From Bacteroidales bacterium (GTDB lineage: Bacteria; Bacteroidota; Bacteroidia; Bacteroidales; F082), in assembly GCA_017508895.1 (NCBI GenBank), contig JAFWRA010000133.1, positions 1 through 36,093 of the forward strand: a DNA stretch of 36,093 nucleotides, written 5' to 3'. The notes beneath the pieces are model-generated. The model did no database searches, was not told where the DNA came from, and was given only the letters and a program-made list of their open reading frames with translations. The first letter of the stretch is position 1, and each line of letters starts with the position of its first letter. This document shows positions 24,632 through 33,969 of this stretch, in pieces. The translations under genes were made by a program, and so were the position numbers.

Positions 24632-24639
24632 CAAAGATA
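24632..24639 (-). promoter_or_regulatory. -7 element TATCTTTG upstream of the glycosyltransferase operon
   Basis: TATCTTTG on the minus strand matches TAnnTTTG, 53 bases before the glycosyltransferase ATG. A TTTG lies 16 bases upstream, which is short of the usual 19-21. Confidence 0.45.
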
Positions 24640-24692
24640 CAAATTTTACCCACATCAAAACCTTGTCAACAAGAATTGATTAGGATTTTTAT

Positions 24693-24700
24693 TACTTTTG
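24693..24700 (+). promoter_or_regulatory. -7 element TACTTTTG upstream of the DUF5060 hydrolase
   Basis: TACTTTTG matches TAnnTTTG, 22 bases before ATG 24723. No -33 TTTG at the usual distance. It is divergent from the element at 24632-24639, so the two promoters share a short region. Confidence 0.45.
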
Positions 24701-24722
24701 CTCCGAAATCATATACAATGCC

Positions 24723-26831
24723 ATGAAGAAAAAACTATTCGCCTCACTTCTCACACTTTGGTGTGCCTTCGTTTACGCCCAACCGGCCATCACCAACCTT
24801 TCATTCCCAAGCTCCGTGGATGTCTTTAGTTTATTCGAGATGTCGTTCCAACTGGGGAAATACGACAATCCTTACGACCCCGAAGTCATCGATGTGTACG
24901 CAGAATTCATGGCGCCTGATGGCAAAACCTTCAAGGTCAATGGGTTCTATTACGAAGGGTATACCTTCCAACAGAAAGACGACTATGAAGTGGCCTCGGC
25001 CAGTCGCGACAAGGGTTGGCGGGTGAGATTCACGCCCAACAAGGCAGGAAAATGGAGTTTCAGCCTCCATGCCATCGACCGCAAAGGCAAGGCCACCCTT
25101 TCGGCAAGCGACAACTACCCTACCACTTTTGAATGCAGGTCGGTCGGTAGCGCCCAAGGTTTCATCAGAATGGCCAACACAAGATACCTGAAACGCGAGG
25201 TGATGCAAAATGGCAAGTCGAAGTTTCAAGCATTCTACCCCATCGGGCCCAATGTGGCATGGTACGAATACAAAGGTTCAAGTGCTTATCCCAAAGGTAT
25301 TTATGACTACAATCATTATATCGATAAAATGGCTGGAAGTGCCAACTATATGCGCATTTGGCTCACCCGCTACCAATACCTTTCGCTTTATGGGCCGGAA
25401 TTCACGCAGATGAACGGCAAAAAGCCTACAGTTTATTTCGACTCGTCACTCAACCAAAAAGACGCTGCCGAACTCGACCATATCATTGCCTACGCAGCAG
25501 AGAAAGGCATCAACGTCATGCCCTGCTTGTTCTCATTTGGTGACTTTGGCAACATGCACCAGAGCTCATGCCGGTGGAACAACAACCCTTACAAAACCGT
25601 GCTCGGATTGAAGTCGCCCACGATGTTCTTCACCGACAAAGAGGCCAAAAGGATTGCCAAAAACCTGGTCCGCTACATCGTTGCACGTTGGGGGTATGCC
25701 ACCAATATCGTTTGTTGGGAGTTATGGAACGAGGTCAACAACATCCCGGCCGACGGCCAACCAGAAGCGACGTTCCACGCCAACATCGTCAAGTGGCACG
25801 AGGAGATGGCCGACTATGTCCGCTCCATCGACCCCTTCAAACACCTTGTCAGCACCTCGCTTGGCCCTTTTTCCGAAAAAGACTACATCGGGGGTGTGCT
25901 CTACAAAAACCTCGACATCGTGCAATACCACAACTACGGCAACATCCAAAAGGCCAAGTCCGCAGAGCAACGCACCAAGCAATTATTCGACAAATTTGCG
26001 ACTTATCGCCCTCTTTACCCTGACAAACCCATCTTCTGCGGAGAGTTCGGTTTCGGGCAATCCGCTCCCCCGAAATACAAAGACAAAGATCCGTTTGGAT
26101 TCGACACGCACAACTGCATTTGGGCTTCGCTCTTTTCGGGCACGATGGGTCCCGGTTCCATCTGGTTATGGAGCTACCTGCGCGACAGGGACTTGCTTCG
26201 CATCTATGCACCCGTGTTGGCTTACAGCAAAAACCTCCCGCTCCTCCCCGACTCTTTCACCCCTCATACCACCGTCTCGACAAACAAGAGCTCTTTGGTA
26301 TGCCCCAACGGCATTGAGACCTATTATCTTTCCAGTGCCGACGAAGACACGCTCTACGGCTGGTGCCAAGACACTGCCTTCAGCTACCAAGCCTTGCGCC
26401 GCCTCACCGACAAATCAATTTCGAAAGGACATTTCAACACCGATGCCAAAGTCGACACGAAGGGCTACGTCTACACCTTGGACGAAGACAAGAAGCCTCG
26501 ACCTTGCTCAAAGAGCAACGCCATCATCTTGCCCATTAGCAAACAAGATGTTGGGACGCAATACGTTGTGAGGTGGTTCGATGGAGAAACCGGACTCGAA
26601 ATCACCCAAGAGAAAACACAAGCCACAGTGACACACGACAGAAAGAACAACCGATTCATCGAGATACAGTTCCCATCGACCATTCGCGACCTGAAGAAAC
26701 GCCAAATTTACAACACCTACGGCGACGCCGCCTTCATCATCATCGCTGAGAAGGATAAAACAGAAGGGAGCAACACCCAAGGCATCGCTCCCAAAAAACG
26801 TTTGAAAGTCACAAAGACTTCAAAAGACTAA
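24723..26831 (+). CDS. DUF5060-containing glycoside hydrolase, GH5-like
   Basis: This 702-residue exported protein has a signal peptide (about 1-19, ending FVYAQ) and an immunoglobulin-like DUF5060 domain (about 25-115; EFMAPDGKTFKVNGFYYEG visible). A (beta/alpha)8 catalytic domain follows (about 140-500). The likely acid/base Glu is in CWELWNEVNNI and the likely nucleophile Glu in IFCGEFGFG, the layout of clan GH-A enzymes. A further beta-rich C-terminal part (about 520-680) ends in a basic tail. Substrates of DUF5060 enzymes include cellulose- or hemicellulose-type glycans, but the exact bond cannot be read. It is single and divergent from the glycosyltransferase operon, and ends 5 bases from ahcY with no terminator between. 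Confidence 0.75.
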   Translation: MKKKLFASLLTLWCAFVYAQPAITNLSFPSSVDVFSLFEMSFQLGKYDNPYDPEVIDVYAEFMAPDGKTFKVNGFYYEGYTFQQKDDYEVASASRDKGWRVRFTPNKAGKWSFSLHAIDRKGKATLSASDNYPTTFECRSVGSAQGFIRMANTRYLKREVMQNGKSKFQAFYPIGPNVAWYEYKGSSAYPKGIYDYNHYIDKMAGSANYMRIWLTRYQYLSLYGPEFTQMNGKKPTVYFDSSLNQKDAAELDHIIAYAAEKGINVMPCLFSFGDFGNMHQSSCRWNNNPYKTVLGLKSPTMFFTDKEAKRIAKNLVRYIVARWGYATNIVCWELWNEVNNIPADGQPEATFHANIVKWHEEMADYVRSIDPFKHLVSTSLGPFSEKDYIGGVLYKNLDIVQYHNYGNIQKAKSAEQRTKQLFDKFATYRPLYPDKPIFCGEFGFGQSAPPKYKDKDPFGFDTHNCIWASLFSGTMGPGSIWLWSYLRDRDLLRIYAPVLAYSKNLPLLPDSFTPHTTVSTNKSSLVCPNGIETYYLSSADEDTLYGWCQDTAFSYQALRRLTDKSISKGHFNTDAKVDTKGYVYTLDEDKKPRPCSKSNAIILPISKQDVGTQYVVRWFDGETGLEITQEKTQATVTHDRKNNRFIEIQFPSTIRDLKKRQIYNTYGDAAFIIIAEKDKTEGSNTQGIAPKKRLKVTKTSKD

Positions 26832-26836
26832 TCACA

Positions 26837-28267
26837 TCAATAACGGTAGATGTCCGACTTGTAAGGTCCCTCAACGGGCACGCCGATGTAGTCGGCCTGC
26901 TTCTGCGTGAGCTTGGTCAGCTTCACGCCAATCTTCTCAAGGTGCAGGCGGGCGACTTCCTCGTCCAAATACTTCGGCAGGCAGTACACACCTACTTTAT
27001 ATTGTCCACGTTTCTCCCAGAGGTCCATCTGGGCCAAGGTCTGGTTGGTGAACGAGTTGCTCATCACGAAGCTGGCATGACCAGTGGCGCAACCCAGGTT
27101 GACCAGTCGGCCCGAGGCCAACAGGAAGATGCAGTGACCGTCGTCGAAGACGTACTTGTCGACTTGCGGTTTGATGTTGATTTTCTCCTTCAGATGCTCG
27201 GTCTTTTCGAGGCGGTCCACTTGGATTTCGTTGTCGAAATGGCCGATGTTGCACACGATGGCTTGGTCTTTCATTTGCAGGATGTGCTCCAGCGTGATGA
27301 CGTCACAGTTACCTGTAGTGGTTACAAAGATATTGCCTTCCTTGACGGCCTCCTCCATCGTCGTGACTTCGAAGCCTTCCATGGCGGCTTGCAGGGCACA
27401 GATGGGGTCGATTTCGGTGACCAAAACGCGGGCGCCGTAGCTCTTCATCGAGTGAGAGCAGCCTTTGCCCACTTCGCCGTAACCACAAACCACGACTACC
27501 TTACCAGCAATCATCACGTCAGTGGCACGCTTGATGCCGTCGGCCAACGACTCGCGGCAGCCATAGAGGTTGTCGAACTTCGACTTGGTCACTGAGTCGT
27601 TCACGTTGATGGCAGGCACCAGCAACTCGCCACGCTCGTGCATCTGATACAGACGGTGTACGCCCGTGGTGGTCTCTTCAGAGACACCTTTCCAGCCAGC
27701 CACAACCGTGTGCCAAAAGGTAGGATTCTCTTTATAGGTGGCCTTGATGACGCTCATCAATGCGGCTTCTTCTGCACTGCCCGTAGGCGCATCAAGGAGC
27801 TTGGGGTCATTCTCGCAGGCATAGCCTTTGTGGATCAGCAAGGTGGCATCGCCGCCATCATCAACAATCAAGTCCGGGCCTGTGCCGTCGGGGAAGGTGA
27901 TGGCGCGTTTGGTACACCACCAATAATCCTCTAAAGTTTCGCCTTTCCAAGCGAAAACGGCAGTGCCCGTTTCGGCGATGGCTGCCGCAGCGTGGTCTTG
28001 CGTGGAATAGATGTTGCACGAACACCAGCGCACCGTGGCACCCAACTTCACCAAAGTCTCAATCAGGCAAGCGGTTTGGATGGTCATGTGCAGCGAGCCC
28101 ATGATTTTCGCGCCTTTCAGCGGCTTCGTGTCGCCGTATTTCTTGCGCAGCGACATCAGGCCGGGCATTTCGTGTTCAGATACTTCAATTTCCTTACGTC
28201 CCCAAGCGGCCAAGTCCATGTCGGCCACCAAATAAGGGAGTTTGTTATCTAATAGTCTGTTATCCAT
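26837..28267 (-). CDS. ahcY: S-adenosylhomocysteinase
   Basis: This 476-residue enzyme hydrolyses S-adenosylhomocysteine to adenosine and homocysteine. Diagnostic features are the substrate-site stretch [17 protein letters not shown], the [16 protein letters not shown] segment, [21 protein letters not shown], the NAD motif CGYGEVGKG, and the C-terminal [10 protein letters not shown]. It contains the insert of about 40 residues (about 140-180) of the longer bacterial form. ATG at 28267 matches the family's N terminus. It is divergent from the SPFH gene and shares a 136-base promoter region. I saw no SAH riboswitch upstream. Confidence 0.97.
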   Translation of the reverse strand: MDNRLLDNKLPYLVADMDLAAWGRKEIEVSEHEMPGLMSLRKKYGDTKPLKGAKIMGSLHMTIQTACLIETLVKLGATVRWCSCNIYSTQDHAAAAIAETGTAVFAWKGETLEDYWWCTKRAITFPDGTGPDLIVDDGGDATLLIHKGYACENDPKLLDAPTGSAEEAALMSVIKATYKENPTFWHTVVAGWKGVSEETTTGVHRLYQMHERGELLVPAINVNDSVTKSKFDNLYGCRESLADGIKRATDVMIAGKVVVVCGYGEVGKGCSHSMKSYGARVLVTEIDPICALQAAMEGFEVTTMEEAVKEGNIFVTTTGNCDVITLEHILQMKDQAIVCNIGHFDNEIQVDRLEKTEHLKEKINIKPQVDKYVFDDGHCIFLLASGRLVNLGCATGHASFVMSNSFTNQTLAQMDLWEKRGQYKVGVYCLPKYLDEEVARLHLEKIGVKLTKLTQKQADYIGVPVEGPYKSDIYRY

Positions 28268-28306
28268 TGATTTAAGTATTTTGTATTCGTTTTAATATGA
28301 AGAGGC

Positions 28307-28314
28307 AAAGATAA
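28307..28314 (-). promoter_or_regulatory. -7 element TATCTTTG upstream of ahcY
   Basis: TATCTTTG on the minus strand matches TAnnTTTG and lies 39 bases before the ahcY ATG. A TTTG lies 15 bases up, shorter than consensus. Confidence 0.5.
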
Positions 28315-28363
28315 ACAAAATTCCGACACAAATAGAAAAAGACCGTGATTTCAAAATATTGTG

Positions 28364-28371
28364 TACTTTTG
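28364..28371 (+). promoter_or_regulatory. -7 element TACTTTTG upstream of the SPFH gene
   Basis: TACTTTTG matches TAnnTTTG and lies 32 bases before ATG 28404. It is divergent from the ahcY -7 element, about 50 bases away. Confidence 0.5.
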
Positions 28372-28403
28372 CCCACAAATCAACAATTCAAAACAGTACT
28401 ACA

Positions 28404-29219
28404 ATGAATCAGCCTTACAACATCAACATCAACCCCAACAAAAAGAAAATCGGACGCTACATCCTTTGGGGCTTCTTGGCTTTTTTAGCCATCTTGATCT
28501 TTTTCTCTTCGTTCTACACCATCCGCTCGTCGGAGCGCGGCGTGCTGTCCACCTTCGGCAAGATGAGCGACGAGGTCATCGGTGACGGCCTGCACATGAA
28601 GATTCCCTTCATCCAGACCATCAAGCGCGTGAACGTGCAGCAGAAGAAATTCGACGGTAAGGAGAACAGCTACACCAAGGACGTGCAGACCTCGGAGGTG
28701 GAATACACCATCAACTACGACCTGGTGCGCGAGAACGTCAGCAAACTGATGAAAAACGTCGGCGACGACTACCACAACCGCATCGTGGTGCCGTTTATCC
28801 GCTCGTCCATGAAACAAAGCTTCGGCAACTTTGCGGCCACCGAAATCGTTGAGAACCGTGATGCTGTGCGCCGCGAGATTGAACAGACACTGCGCCAGAC
28901 CTTGGACAGCAACTACTTTATGAACATCCAGTTTCAGATTACAAACATCGACTTCGACGACGACTTCGAGACCGCCATCAAGGAAAAGCAGGTGGCTGAA
29001 CAGAACGCCTTGAAAGCCAAGAACGTGACCATTCAAGTGGAGGAGCAGGCCAAGCAGACCAAAATCAAGGCCCAAGCCGAAGCTGAGGCCATGAGCATCA
29101 AGGCGGCTGCTTTGGAGAGCAACCCCAAGTTGGTGAATTATGAAGCCGTGCAGAAATGGGACGGCAAGATGCCTCAATATATGCTTGGCAACTCGGTGCC
29201 ATTTATTGACTTGAAGTAA
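28404..29219 (+). CDS. SPFH/Band 7 (prohibitin-like) membrane protein
   Basis: From ATG at 28404 this is a 271-residue protein with a short cytoplasmic N terminus, one TM segment (about residues 18-38, ILWGFLAFLAILIFFSSF), an SPFH domain (about 40-200; RSSERGVLSTFGKM visible), and a coiled-coil tail rich in Ala, Lys and Glu. It ends with a MLGNSVPFIDLK motif. Prohibitin-type SPFH proteins form large rings in the membrane and often modulate FtsH-type protease or membrane organisation. The earlier in-frame start is outside the likely promoter and was not used. It stands alone and converges with hsdR across 62 bases that hold no clear terminator. Confidence 0.85.
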   Translation: MNQPYNININPNKKKIGRYILWGFLAFLAILIFFSSFYTIRSSERGVLSTFGKMSDEVIGDGLHMKIPFIQTIKRVNVQQKKFDGKENSYTKDVQTSEVEYTINYDLVRENVSKLMKNVGDDYHNRIVVPFIRSSMKQSFGNFAATEIVENRDAVRREIEQTLRQTLDSNYFMNIQFQITNIDFDDDFETAIKEKQVAEQNALKAKNVTIQVEEQAKQTKIKAQAEAEAMSIKAAALESNPKLVNYEAVQKWDGKMPQYMLGNSVPFIDLK

Positions 29220-29281
29220 GATGTGACACCAGCAGCCATGTCAGGCCAACGCTGGAATGCGCGGTGGCGGGCATCTATAAA

Positions 29282-32200
29282 TCACTTAATTGCCGCCATT
29301 GAAACCTCGTTTTCTTTGACAGGATACAATGGAATCACCACATTATGAATGTTTTCGATGTATCTTGCCAAGGGAATCATATAGGCACTGAACACGACTA
29401 ATCTCTCGTCAAAAGGCGGTTCGTTCACCACGATTTCCTTGGTAATGTCGCCGTTTTCACACACATAACTAATCACGGTCATCAAGAATTCCTCTTGTTC
29501 TGAGTTGAGTTCGACACCGGAAATGAAGCTACTGAAACGCTGCATGGCCACCTTCCTGTCCACACCAATCAAGGAGCGGATGAGTACGGCCACATTGTCA
29601 CCGCACATCTTGCCTTGGGTGTATTGTTTGTATTCGTCCCTGCTGCCCAATTCTTCCCAAAGGATGCGCTGCAACTCGCGGAAATCGGCATCTTCCAGTT
29701 TCTCCATGTTGTAAATCTTGTTCAACACGGGCAAATGTCTGTTGTTGGCAAGGAAATCCATCACACGCTGCCTGTAGCTGACCCTCGGCGTTACACCTTC
29801 GACCTCTCCTTCCTCGCTGATGACATCGTCAATGTCGACAACGAACCATTTTTTCTTGTCGCCCAAAAGGAATTTCATCAGGTCGCGCAAGTCGGTCCTC
29901 ACCTTTTCAAGCCATTGCAGCGACACATTCTGCCATGCCACATCGGAAAGCACCTCTTTAATAGTGCCCATCTTGGCCTGAACCTGCGGCAACGTGGCCA
30001 TTTCCTCCAACTTCTCCGCTATCAACTTCACGCGCTGGATGCTCTTGGTGGCGTTCACCTCCTTGTCGAGGCAGCCTAACTCAATGGTCAGGGTCAACAC
30101 GTCGAATTTCTTGGCGCTTTCGTCCAAGGTGCTTTTGGGCAAGAGCGGCGCAATGTCGTTTTTCAGGGTCATCAAGTCCAAGTCGGAAATGTAAGTCCAC
30201 GCCTCTTTTTCCTTGAAATGGCTCACGGCTTCCCACTTCATGCGGACTGAAATATGGCTGTCCGATAGGGTTTCAACCTGCTCATGAAGCAAGGCTTTGA
30301 TGTCATCGTGGAGGCTCTTGCAGTATTCGTCCTCTTGCCATTGCTGATGCTGCAAGTGGAAAGCGATTTCGGAACGCAAGCAAAACAGCCGTTCTGTAAG
30401 CGATTGAGTGGCAGGTGCTTCTTGACCATCGGGGTTTTGGTCGAAGTAGTCGAAATTGCCGCACCAGTCGAAAATGTAGAAACATTCCTTGTCCTTGCCG
30501 GGACCAAAGATGTTTTCGCTCAACCGCGTTCCTCGGCCAATCATCTGCAAGAATTTGATTTTGCTCTTGATAGGCTTGAAGAACACGAGATTGAGGATGT
30601 CGGGCACATCGATGCCCGTGTCGAGCATATCGACCGAAACGGCAATCTGTGGGTCTTTGTCGCGTTCCTCAAACTTGTCGATCAGGTCGTGGGCGTAGGT
30701 GATGTAGTTGTCAATCAGCACACAAAATCCTGCTCCATATTCGGGATAAAGCGCATTGAACCTACCGACAATCATTTCCGCATGACGGTGGTTGTAGGCA
30801 AAGATGACCGACTTCCCGATGCGCTCGCCGCTCTGCACCTTCAGGCCGTTCTCCATCAAGTCCTGCAGCACCGCATCGATTGTGTTCTCGTTGAAGATAT
30901 AGCTGAAGATCTCACTGCTATCAATATCTCGTGAGGCAGGATCTTTTGAGGTAGGAGGTTTGAGGTTTGAGTCTCCGACTTCATACCTCTTACCTCCGAC
31001 CTCATACCTTCCACTTTCGTATTCCCACACCAATTCCAGCTGCCGTTTTTGTTCCTCCGTCAGCTTCTCGTACTTGATGCCTTCCCTCATGATCTTCGAG
31101 CCGCGTTTGAAACCGTGATAGTTGACCAGATAATGGTCGGCCACGGCCTCATCCAATTCGTAGGCGAAATTCGGCTCGCCCTCTTCCATCTGGAAGATTT
31201 CGTAGGTGCTGCGGTCGACATCCTCACGCGGCGTGGCGGTCAGGCCGACCAACATGGCATCGAAATAGTTGAACACGGCGGCATACTTTCCGAAGATGCT
31301 GCGGTGCGCCTCATCGATGACAATCAGGTCGAAATGACCCACGGAATACAGTTTCTCATCCGTGTCGATATAGTTGATCATCGTCTGATAGGTGGAGAAG
31401 ACAATGCGGGCATTGAGGTCTTTCTTCTTGTCGCTGTCCTTGTCGCTCAGCACGCAAGTGGTGGTGTTGGGCAGCAGCTTCGCATAGTTCTTGTGGGCTT
31501 GGCTGACGAGGCTGGTGCGGTCGGCCAAAAACAGCACATTCTTCACCCAGTCGTTGCGCATCAGCACATCGACCAACGAGATGGACACCCTTGTCTTGCC
31601 CGTTCCCGTGGCCATCACCAGCAGGGCTTTGCGATGCTTCTTGTTGTAATGCTCGCACACGGCTTTGATGGCCATTTTCTGATAGTGGCGGTCGGTGATG
31701 CTGTCTTTCACGGAGAAATCGGTGATGTCTTTGCGGCCTCGTTTCTGTATCAGGCGTTCCAGGTCGTCGGCGGTATGGAAACCGAACAAGGGCCGCGGCG
31801 GATAGCCCAAGCCGTCGATGATGTTGGTCTCGAAGCCGTTGGTATAGTAGACGACCGGCCTGACGCCATATTGTTTCTCGAGGCAGTCGGCATAGAGTTC
31901 CGCCTGGTGTTTGCCTTTGAGCGGCGAGGCTGTGGTACGCTTGGCTTCGACCACGGCCAGCGGGAGTCCGTTGCTGCCAAACAACACATAGTCGGCAAAT
32001 CCGATGCCTTCTTCGTTGGGCATTCCGTGCACTTCGACCTCTATACAGGCTTTCAAAGGTTGCACCATACCTTCCGTTTCGAGCACCTCCCATCCTGCCT
32101 CGCGCAGCATCAGGTCGATGAACATCTTGCGCGTCTCGGCCTCAGAGAGGTCGGTGGGGAGCACCTCCACTGGCGTGGCGTCGACGACCGATTCCTTGTC

Positions 32201-32689
32201 GGCAGCCACAACGATGGTGTCATTATTCTTCACCTCCACCTTGGCAGGGACCACCACAGGCGTCTCCACTGCTTTGGGTATCAAGTTCTTGTCGAAGGGC
32301 TTCACCTCTTCCACCAGCTTCAGTTTCAAGAGGATGGCTCCGACCACATTATAGATATTGAGCAAGGCGAAGAATGCCTCCTTGCGCGTCACATTGCCCG
32401 TGTGGGCGCCGTTGTTGCCCACCTTGCGGACATAGTGTACGGCCATCATCACCTTGTCGTCGTTGATGAACGCGCGGAACGGCTCGCCGTCGACCAGTTC
32501 GAACAGCGAAGCCTTTTCCTTCACCTCGATGTCCTTGAGGTAATACACGGCGCGGACGATGTATTCCAACGCCTTGCGGGCATTGATGGCGCTGAAGTCG
32601 GGACTGCTCCATTGGTTTTCCTCCGCCGCCGAGCAAAAGCGGTAGAGGTCGTTCAGCCCAAGATCTTTTATGTAGTCGAAATTTCTCAT
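29282..32689 (-). CDS. hsdR: Type I restriction endonuclease subunit R (HsdR)
   Basis: From ATG at 32689 the protein has 1135 residues; the 28-codon upstream extension from TTG 32773 only translates a DNA repeat and was rejected. A DUF4145-like N-terminal domain (about 1-135) precedes the nuclease domain, with FADYVLFGSNGLPLAVVEAKRT (PD-ExK; E248, K250). The SF2 translocase follows: MATGTGKT (359-366), VIDEAHRS (D459-H462), LVGLTATPRED, and GIDVPDILNLV with IGRGTRLS near 715. A C-terminal assembly domain completes it. Residues about 560-583 (GRYEVGGKRYEVGDSNLKPP) translate a short DNA repeat at 30944-31011 and interrupt an otherwise normal linker. HsdR cuts after translocating; it needs HsdM and HsdS, and hsdM is truncated here. 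Confidence 0.94.
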   Translation of the reverse strand: MRNFDYIKDLGLNDLYRFCSAAEENQWSSPDFSAINARKALEYIVRAVYYLKDIEVKEKASLFELVDGEPFRAFINDDKVMMAVHYVRKVGNNGAHTGNVTRKEAFFALLNIYNVVGAILLKLKLVEEVKPFDKNLIPKAVETPVVVPAKVEVKNNDTIVVAADKESVVDATPVEVLPTDLSEAETRKMFIDLMLREAGWEVLETEGMVQPLKACIEVEVHGMPNEEGIGFADYVLFGSNGLPLAVVEAKRTTASPLKGKHQAELYADCLEKQYGVRPVVYYTNGFETNIIDGLGYPPRPLFGFHTADDLERLIQKRGRKDITDFSVKDSITDRHYQKMAIKAVCEHYNKKHRKALLVMATGTGKTRVSISLVDVLMRNDWVKNVLFLADRTSLVSQAHKNYAKLLPNTTTCVLSDKDSDKKKDLNARIVFSTYQTMINYIDTDEKLYSVGHFDLIVIDEAHRSIFGKYAAVFNYFDAMLVGLTATPREDVDRSTYEIFQMEEGEPNFAYELDEAVADHYLVNYHGFKRGSKIMREGIKYEKLTEEQKRQLELVWEYESGRYEVGGKRYEVGDSNLKPPTSKDPASRDIDSSEIFSYIFNENTIDAVLQDLMENGLKVQSGERIGKSVIFAYNHRHAEMIVGRFNALYPEYGAGFCVLIDNYITYAHDLIDKFEERDKDPQIAVSVDMLDTGIDVPDILNLVFFKPIKSKIKFLQMIGRGTRLSENIFGPGKDKECFYIFDWCGNFDYFDQNPDGQEAPATQSLTERLFCLRSEIAFHLQHQQWQEDEYCKSLHDDIKALLHEQVETLSDSHISVRMKWEAVSHFKEKEAWTYISDLDLMTLKNDIAPLLPKSTLDESAKKFDVLTLTIELGCLDKEVNATKSIQRVKLIAEKLEEMATLPQVQAKMGTIKEVLSDVAWQNVSLQWLEKVRTDLRDLMKFLLGDKKKWFVVDIDDVISEEGEVEGVTPRVSYRQRVMDFLANNRHLPVLNKIYNMEKLEDADFRELQRILWEELGSRDEYKQYTQGKMCGDNVAVLIRSLIGVDRKVAMQRFSSFISGVELNSEQEEFLMTVISYVCENGDITKEIVVNEPPFDERLVVFSAYMIPLARYIENIHNVVIPLYPVKENEVSMAAIK
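30944..31011 (-). repeat. In-frame repeat insertion within hsdR
   Basis: The plus strand reads GAGGTAGGAGGTTTGAGG (30948-30965), then CCGACTTCATACCT (30975-30988) and CCGACCTCATACCT (30996-31009). The first part shares AGGTAGGAGGTTT with the hsdS-hsdR spacer at 32691, and TCATACC is also shared. The segment encodes about 22 residues absent from related HsdR linkers as I recall them, and keeps the frame. Confidence 0.65.
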
Positions 32690-32690
32690 C

Positions 32691-32790
32691 AGGTAGGAGG
32701 TTTTGAGGTATGAGGTTTGAGGTTTTGAGGTTTTGAGGTTTGAGGTTTGAAGTTTGAGGTTTTCATGTTTCAACTTCTTACCTCATACCT
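32691..32790 (-). repeat. Repeat-rich spacer between hsdS and hsdR
   Basis: The spacer holds a run of TTTGAGG/TTTTGAGG units flanked by a perfect inverted pair: AGGTATGAGG (32706-32715) and CCTCATACCT (32781-32790). The right arm overlaps the hsdS stop codon. It begins with AGGTAGGAGG (32691-32700), shared with the insertion in hsdR. No -7 element is seen, so hsdR is probably read through from hsdS. Confidence 0.75.
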
Positions 32791-33904
32791 AACCAAAGTA
32801 TTTGTCCATTGTATAGTCGAACAGCCTTTGTGTTTCCGCTATGGATTGTGTGATGGCTGCTTTCTGTTTTTCTATCGATTCGATTTTGGAGGCAAAGGAT
32901 TGTTGAAGGGGAAGTGGAGGAACAATTATTCCTATATCCTTAAACCCAGTATTAGAAATAACGGGTTGCAATGCATCTCGTGCATATTGCCTTAGATTGT
33001 GTAATCTAAGCAAGTATAGAACAAACACATTCATACTATTCACATGTTTTGTTAGAATAAAAGCATTATCTGTTATGAATGCTTTCCCCAACACATTTCT
33101 GACATTACCACATAATGCGCCAACTCGGCCAATAATAATATTATCACCATCTATATTGTAATCACAATGATAACCAACTATTCCATTTCCGCCATAAACA
33201 GGATAATTGCCATGTACTATTGCTTTCGCAGTCAAACCTTTACCACTTGATAACTTAAAACAATCCTTGAATTTCTTCACTTCCCATCCCTTCTCATTCT
33301 CGACGGGGTCGCCGAACATATCATAGAAGACGGCTTGGGCGAGGTTGTCCAATTCCTTGAGTTGTGCCTTCTGCTTGTCGATGATGGATTGGAGGAGGTC
33401 GAGTTCGGAAACGATGCGGGATTGGGTTTCTATTGGGGGGACGGGGATAGTGAATTTCGACAATTCACTCCATTTTAAATTATTGATATTTACGCCATTA
33501 AGAATTGAAGCAAGAAACCTGCGGTATTCGGTTGACAGGCATGAATAAAAGGCAAATTTCGGATAAACAAGTTTTACATCGGGATGAATGGCTCCCATAA
33601 AACCGCCGAAAGCATAATCCATATCATCATCTATAAAAGCAACTTTTCCAAGATGTTGCGTGCTCCCATTTGACATACAAATGAAAATATCACCCTTATG
33701 TAGTTTCTTTTCTTCGGGTATTATGAAACCTTCTTTCAAACATGCAACATCATCAAAATTCAAAGAATGGCTAACTAAATCTATGTTGTTTGAACGAAGC
33801 ACCTTTTTTGATGATACATCTGCAACATCACTTTTAGCGAAAGTAAGTCCTCGACTAAAAGAGGCCACCTCACCAAGTTTCTTATATGTCCAGTTTTCTT
33901 TCAT
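32789..33904 (-). CDS. hsdS: Type I restriction-modification specificity subunit S (HsdS)
   Basis: This 371-residue protein recognises the DNA target. Two target-recognition domains (about 1-150 and 200-330) are each followed by a conserved helical spacer: IETQSRIVSELDLLQSII (about 158-175) and LPLQQSFASKIESIEKQK, then AETQRLFDYTMDKYFG at the end. The first TRD starts with YKKLGEVASFSRG and the second with WEVKKFKDCFKLSSGKG, both usual. The DNA is much poorer in GC than its neighbours: 16 of 60 bases at 33001-33060. ATG at 33904 has a GAGG 8 bases upstream. The RBS and first six codons are repeated in two further copies upstream. It lies between the transposase-like gene and hsdR. Confidence 0.93.
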   Translation of the reverse strand: MKENWTYKKLGEVASFSRGLTFAKSDVADVSSKKVLRSNNIDLVSHSLNFDDVACLKEGFIIPEEKKLHKGDIFICMSNGSTQHLGKVAFIDDDMDYAFGGFMGAIHPDVKLVYPKFAFYSCLSTEYRRFLASILNGVNINNLKWSELSKFTIPVPPIETQSRIVSELDLLQSIIDKQKAQLKELDNLAQAVFYDMFGDPVENEKGWEVKKFKDCFKLSSGKGLTAKAIVHGNYPVYGGNGIVGYHCDYNIDGDNIIIGRVGALCGNVRNVLGKAFITDNAFILTKHVNSMNVFVLYLLRLHNLRQYARDALQPVISNTGFKDIGIIVPPLPLQQSFASKIESIEKQKAAITQSIAETQRLFDYTMDKYFG

Positions 33905-33917
33905 ACTTCAAACCTCT

Positions 33918-33956
33918 TTACTTCATACCTAAATTGTTTGTCCAGTTTTCTTTCAT
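33918..33956 (-). other. 12-codon leader ORF before hsdS (inner copy)
   Basis: The second repeat unit carries ATG at 33956, reads MKENWTNNLGMK and stops at TAA 33920-33918. The hsdS ATG follows 13 bases later, with its own GAGG. It duplicates the start of hsdS but ends after 12 residues because of the 52-base period. It may be translated, since its RBS region matches that of hsdS, but there is no direct evidence. Confidence 0.35.
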
Positions 33957-33969
33957 ACTTCAAACCTCG

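Noticed and set aside
25568..26571. Alternative-frame open stretches inside the DUF5060 hydrolase
   Set aside because: They overlap the well-supported hydrolase frame and have biased composition (Ser/Thr/Arg/Pro-rich) without domains.
28268..28306. SAH riboswitch upstream of ahcY
   Set aside because: The leader is about 39 bases and shows no conserved riboswitch core or stable helices.
29220..29281. Bidirectional terminator between the SPFH gene and hsdR
   Set aside because: Short arms such as CCAGC/GCTGG and AGATG/CATCT exist, but there is no strong stem and no T-run on either strand.
31049..32713. Long plus-strand open frame (554 codons) opposite hsdR
   Set aside because: It is the antisense shadow of hsdR: His/Val/Asp-rich composition, no recognisable domain, no promoter or start context.
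32690..32773. N-terminal extension of HsdR from TTG 32773
   Set aside because: The 28 extra residues (KLQTSNLKTSKPQTS type) are a translation of the AGGTTTGAGG repeat spacer; the family start fits ATG 32689.
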